This document shows, piece by piece, positions 9,609 to 18,571 of a stretch of DNA of 64,000 bases (positions are counted from its first letter, which is position 1; every line of letters begins with the position of its first letter). This stretch comes from Aliivibrio_A kagoshimensis (GTDB lineage Bacteria; Pseudomonadota; Gammaproteobacteria; Enterobacterales; Vibrionaceae), in the NCBI RefSeq assembly GCF_050337105.1, contig NZ_JAKJSQ010000005.1:62001-126000 (forward strand), in the 5' to 3' direction. A program made the translations under genes and the position numbers. Under the pieces are notes generated by a model. It saw only the letters and a list, made by a program, of their open reading frames with translations. It was not told where the DNA came from and searched no databases.

Positions 9609-10433
9609 TTAATACCCAGATGAGTTTAAATTAGGCAGGAAGTGGTTATGAGTTAATCGAAATACATCACTTTTTATTTTTCCCGTGGCTAATAATTCTA
9701 ATCGTCGCCAACCCGGAGCTTGTTGATCTACAGCAAAATCATTGGAATTAGGCAGGAACTGTACACACGTAGAGGGTGTTGCCATCACTCTTACACCATT
9801 CATCTCAATATCTAGCGCTTGGTGGATATGTCCGCATAAGATGGCATTCACATTGTTATGCTTTGCAAGCACTGACCACAACTCATCTTTATTATGAAGT
9901 TGATGATGATCAAGCCAAGCGCTGTTGGCTGGTAGCGGGTGGTGATGCAACAATACAAGAGTATGACGCTCAGGATACTGTGACAGTTGCTCATCAAGTT
10001 GGTCGAGTTGCCATTGACTCAGTTCACCATAAGGAACCCCTTCAACCTGACTATCCAACAGAATCATTTGCCAGTTATCACCCAGTAATACGTGAGTGCT
10101 TGGTTTGATCTGCTCTGAAGGTAATACCGCCCCCATGCTTGGTTTGTAGTCGTGGTTACCTGGCAGCCAGTAACAAGGGCTATTAATTGCCGAGATCCCA
10201 TCAGCAAATCGTTGATAAGAGAGGGTGGAATGATCTTGAGAGATATCACCAGTCGCTAAGATCGCATCGCAATTAAGATTTGACTCAACAATACTGTCAA
10301 CAACAGCATGGAAGCTGTCTAATGTCCTTACACCAAGCAACGCACCATCTGTATTACCATACAAATGGGTATCCGTTACTTGAAATAACACTGTATTTTC
10401 AGAATGTTCTAATGGCAATAAATCAGGTTGCAA
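9609..10433 (-). CDS. cpdA: 3',5'-cyclic-AMP phosphodiesterase CpdA
   Basis: A class III metallophosphoesterase that hydrolyses cAMP and so tunes CRP signalling. The five metal-site blocks are in order: Asp21-x-His23, Gly-Asp63, Gly-Asn93-His94-Asp95, the His163-165 cluster and Gly-His202-x-His204. Length is 274 residues (E. coli 275). The only in-frame start before the first block is a TTG at 10433, with ACAGGG about 11 nt upstream. No ATG or GTG lies upstream before an in-frame stop. It sits between yqiB (25 bp) and yqiA (5 bp) in one minus-strand run. Confidence 0.93.
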   Translation of the reverse strand: MQPDLLPLEHSENTVLFQVTDTHLYGNTDGALLGVRTLDSFHAVVDSIVESNLNCDAILATGDISQDHSTLSYQRFADGISAINSPCYWLPGNHDYKPSMGAVLPSEQIKPSTHVLLGDNWQMILLDSQVEGVPYGELSQWQLDQLDEQLSQYPERHTLVLLHHHPLPANSAWLDHHQLHNKDELWSVLAKHNNVNAILCGHIHQALDIEMNGVRVMATPSTCVQFLPNSNDFAVDQQAPGWRRLELLATGKIKSDVFRLTHNHFLPNLNSSGY

Positions 10434-10458
10434 AACGTCAATAACCCTGTTGTAAATA

Positions 10459-10884
10459 TTAAATTATCAGTGTTCCAGTCACACCACGTTTAAGACAGAA
10501 GGTTAACCAATCCCCTAAGAATCGATTCAACTGCAGCTTTTCATCTTTTTGAAGCATTTTTACATTTGGATATTGGTAGCGAGGCTTCACTCTGGAAAGA
10601 CTTTCGGCTGCACACACTTCTGCTACTTTAGCATCGTGGTAGAGTCTTACCGTTAATTTTGGAAGGGGGTATTGAGCATCACCCTCAACCTGCCAAATAT
10701 CGATCAGAGTTGTATAAACCGTTACTTCAATAATTTTTATCTGATAACGCTGTTTTTCAACTTGATAACAGCATTGATCATCTACGTTGTTGCTTCTTGG
10801 TAACAAGGAACTCAACTTTGCGTAATTGGTTTCATAAACCCGCATAAGATCCGCTAGATCGACATGATATTGTCTCTTATTCAT
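10459..10884 (-). CDS. yqiB: DUF1249 family protein YqiB
   Basis: A 141-residue soluble protein of the YqiB/DUF1249 family, with no assigned biochemical role. Family features seen are the N-terminal Y-x-V-D-L-x-x-L-M-x-x-Y-E-x-N-Y pattern, the central LTVRLYHDAKVAEVC and the C-terminal aromatic helix (LGDWLTFCL). Its start overlaps the nudF stop by 8 nt, so the two are likely co-translated. The conserved order nudF-yqiB-cpdA-yqiA is the main contextual clue. Confidence 0.9.
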   Translation of the reverse strand: MNKRQYHVDLADLMRVYETNYAKLSSLLPRSNNVDDQCCYQVEKQRYQIKIIEVTVYTTLIDIWQVEGDAQYPLPKLTVRLYHDAKVAEVCAAESLSRVKPRYQYPNVKMLQKDEKLQLNRFLGDWLTFCLKRGVTGTLII

Positions 10885-11521
10885 AATTTGAATGCAGTGA
10901 TCTTAAACGTGAATTATTCAATTCCAACCATTGCAATGCAATAATTGAGGCCGAATTCTCAATTTTACCACTAATCAACATTGAGTAAGCGAGTTCTCTA
11001 TTCACAATATGAACTTTAATATCTTCCCCTTCCTCTTCTAAGCCATGTATACCACCAGCTTGACGACTATCAACGATGCCAACAAACAGATCTAATCGTT
11101 CAGAACAAGCGCCTGATGACGGAAAATAACTTGTGATTTTTTCGGTCGATATCACAGTTAACCCCGCTTCTTCCATACTCTCACGGTGAACCACCTCTTC
11201 AGCGCACTCATTTTTATCTATCATTCCTGCAATAATTTCAAACTGCCAAGGCGATCTATCTTCAAGTGCCCCTACACGGATCTGCTCAATTAACACCACT
11301 CTATCCAGTATAGGGTCATATGGCAGCAGTGCCGCGGCGTGTCCACGCTCAAACATCTCCCTTTCAATGTTATGACTCCACCCTCCCGAAAAAAGGCGAT
11401 GACGAAATGTGTATTTCACCATACTAAAAAAACCATTAAACAGTGATTTTTTTGACACAATTTCAACATCTTGTTTATTGAAGGTTTCTGATTTTTTTTC
11501 CATCTTTTTCTGTTCGAACAT
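10877..11521 (-). CDS. nudF: ADP-ribose pyrophosphatase NudF
   Basis: A Nudix hydrolase that splits ADP-ribose to AMP and ribose 5-phosphate. The Nudix box is complete at about residues 99-121 (G-x5-E-x7-RE-x2-EE-x-G-L). Other family marks are FERGHAAALLPYDP and GIHGLEEEGEDI. The ATG at 11521 gives 214 residues (E. coli 209) and follows AAGGC. A start 15 codons upstream (11566) is possible but adds a hydrophobic extension unknown in the family. The gene is divergent from tolC. Confidence 0.94.
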   Translation of the reverse strand: MFEQKKMEKKSETFNKQDVEIVSKKSLFNGFFSMVKYTFRHRLFSGGWSHNIEREMFERGHAAALLPYDPILDRVVLIEQIRVGALEDRSPWQFEIIAGMIDKNECAEEVVHRESMEEAGLTVISTEKITSYFPSSGACSERLDLFVGIVDSRQAGGIHGLEEEGEDIKVHIVNRELAYSMLISGKIENSASIIALQWLELNNSRLRSLHSNYE

Positions 11522-11621
11522 AAGAATAGTGCCTTTTGAAAATGAACTTATTACGCTCAGAAGCACCCAAACTATAAATTAGAATGGATAATGCTTCATT
11601 TTATTAATCTCTGACAGCCAA

Positions 11622-11646
11622 TTTGATTGATTATTGTTCAATCAAA
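11622..11646. repeat. 8-bp perfect inverted repeat between nudF and tolC
   Basis: TTTGATTG (11622-11629) and CAATCAAA (11639-11646) are separated by 9 nt, giving a 25-nt dyad between the divergent nudF and tolC genes. It looks like a regulator binding site. No cognate regulator can be named from the sequence. Confidence 0.45.
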
Positions 11647-11746
11647 ACGTAAAAAAACGTAATCTTTCAAGCAATTCATGTCTGAGTTAGGTTAAACTCT
11701 ACTACTAACTAATGATTAATATACTCAAAATGCAGGTACAGCTCTC

Positions 11747-13060
11747 ATGAAAAAATTGCTTCCTCTTGTTATCAGTATGGCTCTTGGTAGCTTTACTCAA
11801 CTAGCTATGGCCGACAACTTAGCCGACATTTATAATCAAGCTAAAGAGAATGATCCACAGTTACTAAGAGCAGCTGCGCAAAAAGACGCTGCATTTGAAG
11901 CGATCAACTCTACTCAAAGTTCATTGCTACCACAGATTAATTTAACAGCGGGCTATAATATGACCCGCTCAAATTACGACTCCAATGAAAATAATATTAT
12001 TAACGCTGGTATCTCATTACAGCAAGAGTTGTATCAACGTTCAAGTTGGATCAGTTTAGACACCGCAGAAAAAACAGCGCGACAGTCTGACTCTGCTTAC
12101 GCCGCTGAACAACAAGACGTTATTCTTCGTGTTGCTCAAGCCTACTTTGAAGTTCTGCGTGCCATGGATAATTTAGAGTTTGTTCGTGCAGAAAAAGCCT
12201 CCGTTGCTCGCCAGCTAGAGCAAACTAAACAGCGTTTTGATGTTGGTCTCTCTGCCATTACTGATGTCCACGATGCTCAGGCGCAATATGATGGGGTATT
12301 AGCGGATGAAATTCTGTCTGAAAATGCACTGGTAAACAGTTATGAAGGCCTACGTGAAATTACCGGACAAGAGCATAAAACATTAAGTATATTAGATACA
12401 AAACGTTTTTCAGCACGTACTCCGGAAAGCTCAAGCCAAGCCCTTGTTGATGAAGCTCAACAGAAAAACTTGAGTCTGTTAGCGGCGCGAATTAATCAAG
12501 ATATCGCCAAAGATAACATCTCGTTAGCCAGCTCTGGCCACCTTCCATCGCTGACTTTTGATGCCTCATACGGTTATACCGATTATGATTATATTAATAA
12601 CACGGGTCTAAATCATGATGCTAACGATCTGAAGGCAGGAATCAACCTAGTGGTACCTATCTATTCAGGTGGCAATACCAGTTCGTTAGAAAGCCAGGCT
12701 CAATTTGCCTATGTCGCAGCCAGTGAAGATCTTGAAGCAACTTACCGTAGTGTCGTTAAAGCCGTTCGTGGTTATAACAACAACATTAATGCCTCCATTG
12801 GCGCATTAAAGGCCTATAAGCAATCTGTTCTTTCTGCACAATCAGCTTTAGAAGCGACTGAAGCAGGATTTGATGTAGGAACTCGTACTATTGTTGATGT
12901 ATTGGATTCTACACGCCGTTTATATGACTCTAACCGTAACCTAGCAAATGCTCGTTACGACTACATTTTAAGTGTTCTAAACCTTAAATTGGCTGTGGGT
13001 ACATTGAATGAGCAGGATATCTTAGATATCAATAATTCGTTGATTGAGAAAATAAAATAA
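11747..13060 (+). CDS. tolC: Outer-membrane efflux channel TolC
   Basis: The outer-membrane exit duct shared by tripartite drug pumps and type I secretion. The 437-residue product has a signal peptide cleaved after AMA (about residue 22). Two homologous OEP repeats follow, with the typical NLxDIYNQAxxNDPQL start and repeated NPxY/YDYILSVLNLKLAVG helical ends. Expected length is about 430-495 aa, so it is complete. The ATG follows AGGTACAG. An RND pump lies at the far right of the window, but no adaptor gene is adjacent. A clear terminator follows. Confidence 0.94.
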   Translation: MKKLLPLVISMALGSFTQLAMADNLADIYNQAKENDPQLLRAAAQKDAAFEAINSTQSSLLPQINLTAGYNMTRSNYDSNENNIINAGISLQQELYQRSSWISLDTAEKTARQSDSAYAAEQQDVILRVAQAYFEVLRAMDNLEFVRAEKASVARQLEQTKQRFDVGLSAITDVHDAQAQYDGVLADEILSENALVNSYEGLREITGQEHKTLSILDTKRFSARTPESSSQALVDEAQQKNLSLLAARINQDIAKDNISLASSGHLPSLTFDASYGYTDYDYINNTGLNHDANDLKAGINLVVPIYSGGNTSSLESQAQFAYVAASEDLEATYRSVVKAVRGYNNNINASIGALKAYKQSVLSAQSALEATEAGFDVGTRTIVDVLDSTRRLYDSNRNLANARYDYILSVLNLKLAVGTLNEQDILDINNSLIEKIK

Positions 13061-13082
13061 CAAATCGCCTCGACAATAATCA

Positions 13083-13114
13083 GCCTCGAACATCTCTTGT
13101 TCGGGGCTTTTTTT
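13083..13114 (+). terminator. Intrinsic terminator of tolC
   Basis: The stem GCCTCGAACA / TGTTCGGGGC (one G-T pair) has a 5-nt loop and is followed by seven T. Confidence 0.9.
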
Positions 13115-13256
13115 AAGAGGAACGTCTGCTGGTTATCACTTACAGCCTTATTCGTCATCAACTAACATGATTTTCAAGTACGGTTCGGGTATCAGCTCAA
13201 GCCAACCATGCTATGCAGAGTTATTCATCAACGCAATGGAATTTGACAAGGAGGGG

Positions 13257-13697
13257 TTATTCAACACTATTTAGGTGTATTTGAGCATAACCTACGGCTT
13301 GATAAGCCACTTTTGTACACTCCTCTTTATCACCCTGTATCGCGTTTGTTAAGTTATTGAAGCCCGTTTTATTATAACTAAACTCGATACTGCATAAGAT
13401 AACATTTTGAAAATCCTTTGCATTGTCAACTTGATCAACCCAAGAGTTCCAAAAGTTACTGGCCGAAGTGAAATCAAGCCGAGTCACAATTAAGTTAACC
13501 ATTAACGGTTCAATCTCGTGAATCAAATCCTCTTTCTTTTTAAAGTGCGCATTGATACCTGAGCGACTGATTTTGGCACATTTAGCGATATTGGTAAAAG
13601 TTAGAGACTCAAACCCCTCATCAAGAATCATCTTAAAAGCGGTACGAATAATTCGGCGGCGTGTCTCTTGGGCTACTTTTTGACTAACTCTAGGCAT
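13257..13697 (-). CDS. Short TetR-family transcriptional regulator
   Basis: The N-terminal 60 residues are a TetR-type helix-turn-helix: ETRRRIIRTAFKMILDEGF, then TNIAKCAKISRSGINAHFKKKEDL. At 146 residues it is shorter than usual for the family (about 190-220), so the ligand domain is reduced, but there is no frameshift in the frame. The ATG follows GGAAGA at 5 nt. It is divergent from a 49-codon ORF, and a 12-bp perfect inverted repeat lies between the two. That repeat is the natural candidate operator. I do not recognise a named orthologue; ligand and targets are unknown. Confidence 0.8.
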   Translation of the reverse strand: MPRVSQKVAQETRRRIIRTAFKMILDEGFESLTFTNIAKCAKISRSGINAHFKKKEDLIHEIEPLMVNLIVTRLDFTSASNFWNSWVDQVDNAKDFQNVILCSIEFSYNKTGFNNLTNAIQGDKEECTKVAYQAVGYAQIHLNSVE

Positions 13698-13785
13698 AAT
13701 GATCTTCCATTGTATTTATCCTCAATAATATGAAATTCAAATAAACATTTCAATTTCATAAACGCCACTACAACGTATACCACGT

Positions 13786-13814
13786 AAAAATAAAGTATTG
13801 TGTACTTTATTTTT
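13786..13814. promoter_or_regulatory. Candidate TetR-type operator: 12-bp perfect inverted repeat
   Basis: AAAAATAAAGTA (13786-13797) and TACTTTATTTTT (13803-13814) are perfect inverted arms around a 5-nt spacer (TTGTG), 29 nt in all. The dyad sits between the short TetR gene and the divergent 49-codon ORF. Size and place fit a TetR dimer site controlling both genes. Binding itself is inferred. Confidence 0.6.
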
Positions 13815-13870
13815 ATTAATTATGGCTATACAATGCACACAAATCAATCGTTAAACGAGGAAGTGACATA

Positions 13871-14020
13871 ATGATTTATGAAGTAACGTGGTTTGACCCA
13901 TGGCTAAACAAGTGGCTACCTGTTGTTGTTAGTAACAAATTAACTAAAAAACAAGCATATGGCATATCTAACTCTATTGCTAAGCAGTTTGAATCTAAAG
14001 TAACCTATACAAAGAAATAA
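13871..14020 (+). CDS. Small ORF, 49 aa, unknown function
   Basis: The ATG at 13871 follows GAGGAAG at about 6 nt and the frame closes with TAA at 14018-14020. The 49-residue product starts MIYEVTWFDPWLNKWL and ends with a lysine-rich tail (SKVTYTKK). It has no membrane segment or cysteine, and a Trp/aromatic-rich N-terminal third. Its position beside a divergent TetR-type gene with a dyad between them suggests it is the regulated target. I do not recognise the family. Coding status rests on the ribosome site and context only. Confidence 0.55.
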   Translation: MIYEVTWFDPWLNKWLPVVVSNKLTKKQAYGISNSIAKQFESKVTYTKK

Positions 14021-14053
14021 AGAGTTAACTCTCTCTCATCAGAAGAGAAAGTT

Positions 14054-14070
14054 GCCGACAGGGAGTCGGC
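14054..14070. terminator. Possible hairpin between the 49-aa ORF and hldE
   Basis: The stem GCCGAC / GTCGGC has a 5-nt loop and lies between the convergent small ORF and hldE. It has no strong T-run on either strand, so termination is only possible. Confidence 0.35.
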
Positions 14071-14090
14071 ATAGTTAACCACATCACTGA

Positions 14091-15521
14091 TTAACCTTTC
14101 CCTCCACGAATCGCTTCGATAATTTCTGACGTTGAACAGCCATCCTCAAAATTCAAAACTTTAACTTCGCCACCAGCTGCAATCACTTCTGTACCACCAG
14201 CAATCTCTTCAGGTTTATAATCTCCACCTTTTACCAGTAAACTCGGCAATACTTTTGAAATCAATCGCTGAGGGGTTTGCTCACTGAAATCAACCACCCA
14301 ATCAACCGCACCCAGCCCTGCAAGCACTGCCATGCGTCGATCTTCCGGATTAACAGGGCGTCCAGGCCCTTTTAGCCCTTGAACAGAACTGTCTGAATTC
14401 ACTGCAACAATAAGGCGATCCCCCAGTTTTGCCGCTTCGTTTAAGTAGGAGACATGCCCTGCGTGCAAAATATCAAAACAACCATTAGTCATCACCACCT
14501 TTTCACCACGAGCGCGAGCATCTTTCACGGCTACAATAAGTTGATCTTCACCAATCACACCAAATCCAGTATCTTGTCCGCCATGAATCGCCTCTGCTAA
14601 TTCAATGGTGGAGAGCGTAGAGGTGCCCAGCTTACCAACGACAACACCTGCCGCCGCATTTGCTAATGCACACGCTTGATCCAGTGGTTTACCCGCAGCA
14701 ACGGAGGCGGCTAATACAGAGATCACCGTATCTCCAGCCCCTGTAACATCAAACACTTCTTTTGCTAATGTAGGCAGATGCAGAGGTTCTTGTGCTCTTC
14801 TAAGTAAACTCATGCCATGTTCACTTCGAGTAACCAGCAGCGCTTCAAAATCATATTTTTCAATAATTTCCAGCCCTTTCTCTACCAGTTCTTGTTCATC
14901 TTTTACTTTACCGACAACATCTTCAAATTCGGACATATTTGGCGTCAGTAGCGTCGCACCACGATAACGCTCAAAATCTGCGCCTTTAGGGTCAATGAAT
15001 ACCGGAATACCAGCTTCGCGTGCTTGAGCGATCATTAATCGAGAGTGCTCTAGCGCCCCTTTGGCATAATCCGATAGGATCATCGCGCTGACTTTAGGTA
15101 GAGAAGTTTCAATGCGAGAAAGAACCGCTTCAGGTTCTACATCATGAAAGCCATCTTCAAAATCCAAACGAATGAGCTGCTGACCACGACTTAATACTCG
15201 AAGTTTGGTGATGGTTGGATACTCTTTTAGCGCAATAAAATCACAATTAACGTTCAGAGTGGTCAACTTATCTGACAACGCTTGAGCAGGTTCATCAACC
15301 CCTGTCATACCAATAAGATGCGCGGTACCACCTAAAGCAGCAATATTCATCGCGACGTTTGCCGCCCCACCTGGTCGCTCTTCATTATTTTCGACTTTAA
15401 CAACAGGAACTGGCGCTTCGGGTGAGATACGTCCGGTAGAACCTGTCCAGTAGCGGTCTAACATCACATCACCAACAATAAGAACACCTGACTGCTGATA
15501 ATTTGGAAGAGTGGGTTTCAT
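14091..15521 (-). CDS. hldE: Bifunctional heptose-7-phosphate kinase / ADP-heptose synthase HldE
   Basis: Makes ADP-heptose for the lipopolysaccharide inner core. The N-terminal PfkB kinase domain (about 1-320) has the substrate block GGAANVA and the catalytic GAGDT with Asp264, the E. coli position. The C-terminal nucleotidyltransferase domain (about 340-476) has the HAGH motif at 353-356. Length is 476 (E. coli 477). The ATG follows GGAGAAAACT. glnE ends 65 bp upstream on the same strand, so the pair is probably one operon, as in E. coli. Confidence 0.97.
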   Translation of the reverse strand: MKPTLPNYQQSGVLIVGDVMLDRYWTGSTGRISPEAPVPVVKVENNEERPGGAANVAMNIAALGGTAHLIGMTGVDEPAQALSDKLTTLNVNCDFIALKEYPTITKLRVLSRGQQLIRLDFEDGFHDVEPEAVLSRIETSLPKVSAMILSDYAKGALEHSRLMIAQAREAGIPVFIDPKGADFERYRGATLLTPNMSEFEDVVGKVKDEQELVEKGLEIIEKYDFEALLVTRSEHGMSLLRRAQEPLHLPTLAKEVFDVTGAGDTVISVLAASVAAGKPLDQACALANAAAGVVVGKLGTSTLSTIELAEAIHGGQDTGFGVIGEDQLIVAVKDARARGEKVVMTNGCFDILHAGHVSYLNEAAKLGDRLIVAVNSDSSVQGLKGPGRPVNPEDRRMAVLAGLGAVDWVVDFSEQTPQRLISKVLPSLLVKGGDYKPEEIAGGTEVIAAGGEVKVLNFEDGCSTSEIIEAIRGGKG

Positions 15522-15586
15522 AGTTTTCTCCGAGAATATAATTGCATCACGATTTTATCACAGGGTGACGCCTATCCAATTAAAAA

Positions 15587-18442
15587 TTAAACATCTTTTA
15601 GCCACTGCTGCCAGGCTTGGGTGACAGTCTCTCGCTCTTCGGTGAACTGTGAATCCTCCACTTCAGCAGAGAGACCCAATAAATTCAGATGGTGGATCTC
15701 ATTTCTCATCACACAGTAGGCATTGGAAAGCGCTGTCGCTAACTCATTGGACATCACATTATACTTCGCCATAGACTCAAAAATACGTACATTATCCGAC
15801 CATACAGTTAACTCTGAAATTTGGTCACTCTCTTTTAGAACGAGGTATTGCGCCAAAAACTCAATGTCAGTAATACCGCCTTTATCCTCTTTCAATTTAA
15901 ATTGATGACTGCCCTCTTTACTTCCCAGTTGGCCTCGCATTTTATGACGCATAGAGACCACATCACTCTGTAATTGTAGTGGATCACGCGCCTGACTAAC
16001 AACGTTATGTCGAGTGGCATTAAACGCTGTGGTTAACGGTTCATCACCAAAAACTACCCTAGCTCGAACTAATGCCTGATGTTCCCAAGTCCATGCCTCT
16101 TGTTGTTGGTACTCTTCAAATGCGTCGATATGAGAAACCAACAAACCCGACTCTCCAGATGGCCTTAAACGGGTATCAATCTCATACAAGATGCCCGACG
16201 TAGTTCTTACGGAGAAAATATGAATAATGCGCTGGGCTAATCGTAAATAAAACTGTCTTGCATCAATCTGTTTCTTTCCATCAGTCACCCCATTTGCCGG
16301 GCAATCATGTAAGAAGACCACATCCAAATCTGAATTGTACCCCAATTCCCAACCGCCCACTTTTCCATAACCAACCACGGCAAAACCTTTACCGCTGCGC
16401 GATCTCAAGTATTCTGGCTCACCAAACTTCTCAGTGACCTGCAACCACGCTTGATGGACCACAGATTCAATGATCGCTTCTGACAGATAGGTTAAGTGGT
16501 CACTCACCGTCATCACAGATAATCCCCCTGCGATGTCTGCAGCCGCTATTCTTAATAGAGCAATCTGTTTGAACTGCCGCAGCGCCTCCATCTGCTGCTC
16601 CATATCATCTTCAGGGATCCTAGCTAAAAATTCATGAAGCTCACTTTTATAATCACTGATTGCAATAGGGTTATAGAGCTGTTGAATATCTAACAGTTCA
16701 TCCAGCAGTACCGGATAACGAGCTAACTGTTCAGCCACCATGGGGCTAGCAGCACACAAACGAACCAAATGCTGCAGCGCGCCAGAATGTTCATCTAACA
16801 GCTCTAAATAGGTAGTACGTGTAACGATCTTCAATAGCAGTGCGGTAATTCGGGGGAGCGTATCATGAGCATCGCGACGTGGCAGAATCACATGAAGGAT
16901 CTTTGGCATTAAGTTAGTAAGTACCTCCCTTCCGCGTGGGCCCAATGTTTTTTTACTCAGCTCGGTTTTAAATTGATAAAGTTGATCGCTTAATGATTCC
17001 GCTTTATCCCCAACTAACTCCTCTAAAATCGTAACGGAGACCTCTTTTTCTCTGGCCATGGCCCACAACTCTTGGAAGTGTGGTGAGACTTTACTGTCAT
17101 CCTCTTGCTCTTCTTCTCCAATGAGTTGCTGGAAAATAAGATCAACACTGATCATCACTCGCTCAATCTCTTTTAAAAGTTGCTGCCAACCTTCAAAGTG
17201 GAGGGCAAATGCTAGTCTCTGTTGATCAAGCTCACTGTCGGGCAAGGTCTGAGTTTGACTGTCATTGATCGCTTGCAGCAGATTCTCTATTCGTCGTAAA
17301 AAGACATAACTGCTTTGTAAGGTATCGACGTCATCATCAGGCAGTAGAGAGAGCTGCTTAATGGCATCAAGTGTTTTTAATAAGCCACGACCACGAAGCG
17401 ACGGTTCACGTCCTCCTCGAATAAGTTGAAACACCTGAGCAATGAATTCAATCTCTCGAATGCCACCAGCTCCTAGCTTAATATTATTGCTTAACCCTCG
17501 ACGACGAACTTCACTGTTGATCATCGACTTCATACGGCGCAGAGACTGAATGGCACTAAAATCAATATATCGACGAAATACAAATGGTCGCAGCATTTGG
17601 CTTAACTCTTCATACTGACTGTACATCTCTTTGCCCATTACACGTGCTTTTACCATCGCATAACGTTCCCAGTCTCGCCCCTGTTCTTGATAGTAATCTT
17701 CAAGAGCCGCGTAACTCATCACTAACGGCCCACTTTCTCCAAAGGGTCGTAATCTCAGATCGACTCGATAACAAAAACCATCAAAAGTCTGTTGATCCAA
17801 CGCTTTAATCAAGCGCTGACCTAAGCGGGTAAAAAACTGAGCATTGGCAATACTGCGTCGAGCACCTTGTGTTTCTCCGTTTTCTGGATAGGTGAATATC
17901 AGATCAATATCAGATGAGAAATTAAGCTCTCTGCCACCGAGTTTCCCCATACCAATGATAAGCATAGGCTGTGGTACACCCTCACTGTTCATAGGAGTCC
18001 CCATCTCAGCACAGCACTGCGTATACAACCAAGAGTAGGCCTCAAAAATCATTGCTTCGGCAAGCTCTGATAGGTGTTCTAAACTCTCGGTTAACTCCCA
18101 TGACGAGACACAATCGCGCCATGCAATATAGCTCATTTCTCGACGACGAAATGCTCTCAGTGCACGCATAAAAGAAGCTTCATCTTTACAGGCTTCTAAA
18201 AGGTGTGCGAGTCGAGAACGGTAGTGATCCTGACGGCTTTCGTCAGCTAACATCGACGGCAGTATTCGCACTAACTCCAGATCGAACCGTAGGGCTTCCG
18301 CAACAAAGTCACTGCCCGCAAGAACACGGTCTCTTTGTTTGATCTGCGCCGTTGACCATGTTGAAAAACAGTCCGGTGATAGCGCTTCAATATTTTCAAC
18401 CGCCACTTGGCAAGTCTCTTTTAAAAGGGGGGTCAGTAGCAT
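15587..18442 (-). CDS. glnE: Bifunctional glutamine synthetase adenylyltransferase / adenylyl-removing enzyme
   Basis: Adenylylates and deadenylylates GlnA in answer to PII and glutamine. The 951-residue protein (E. coli 946) has two nucleotidyltransferase domains. The N-terminal deadenylylase core is GMGKLGGRELNFSSDIDL (about 165-185); the C-terminal adenylylase core is GYGKVGGWELGYNSDLD (about 692-710). GlnD-PUR-linker regions sit between and after. It lies upstream of hldE. A K+ channel gene is divergent, about 130 bp away. Confidence 0.97.
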   Translation of the reverse strand: MLLTPLLKETCQVAVENIEALSPDCFSTWSTAQIKQRDRVLAGSDFVAEALRFDLELVRILPSMLADESRQDHYRSRLAHLLEACKDEASFMRALRAFRRREMSYIAWRDCVSSWELTESLEHLSELAEAMIFEAYSWLYTQCCAEMGTPMNSEGVPQPMLIIGMGKLGGRELNFSSDIDLIFTYPENGETQGARRSIANAQFFTRLGQRLIKALDQQTFDGFCYRVDLRLRPFGESGPLVMSYAALEDYYQEQGRDWERYAMVKARVMGKEMYSQYEELSQMLRPFVFRRYIDFSAIQSLRRMKSMINSEVRRRGLSNNIKLGAGGIREIEFIAQVFQLIRGGREPSLRGRGLLKTLDAIKQLSLLPDDDVDTLQSSYVFLRRIENLLQAINDSQTQTLPDSELDQQRLAFALHFEGWQQLLKEIERVMISVDLIFQQLIGEEEQEDDSKVSPHFQELWAMAREKEVSVTILEELVGDKAESLSDQLYQFKTELSKKTLGPRGREVLTNLMPKILHVILPRRDAHDTLPRITALLLKIVTRTTYLELLDEHSGALQHLVRLCAASPMVAEQLARYPVLLDELLDIQQLYNPIAISDYKSELHEFLARIPEDDMEQQMEALRQFKQIALLRIAAADIAGGLSVMTVSDHLTYLSEAIIESVVHQAWLQVTEKFGEPEYLRSRSGKGFAVVGYGKVGGWELGYNSDLDVVFLHDCPANGVTDGKKQIDARQFYLRLAQRIIHIFSVRTTSGILYEIDTRLRPSGESGLLVSHIDAFEEYQQQEAWTWEHQALVRARVVFGDEPLTTAFNATRHNVVSQARDPLQLQSDVVSMRHKMRGQLGSKEGSHQFKLKEDKGGITDIEFLAQYLVLKESDQISELTVWSDNVRIFESMAKYNVMSNELATALSNAYCVMRNEIHHLNLLGLSAEVEDSQFTEERETVTQAWQQWLKDV

Positions 18443-18571
18443 CTTTTATCCTTAACTTGTTCAACACTGAGCAAAATCAGTCATCTATTGTCATCTTTAT
18501 TTGACTAACCACCCTATTTTTCAACATGATGGTTCTATTGATATGTTTCACGCTCTATTTAAGAGGTAATA

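Noticed and set aside
13176..13195. Short string like the ACGGTTC segment of group II introns
   Set aside because: The paired upstream segment and any reverse transcriptase or domain V are missing.
13167..13274. Plus-strand 35-codon frame between tolC and the TetR gene
   Set aside because: It has no ribosome site and overlaps the TetR 3' end.
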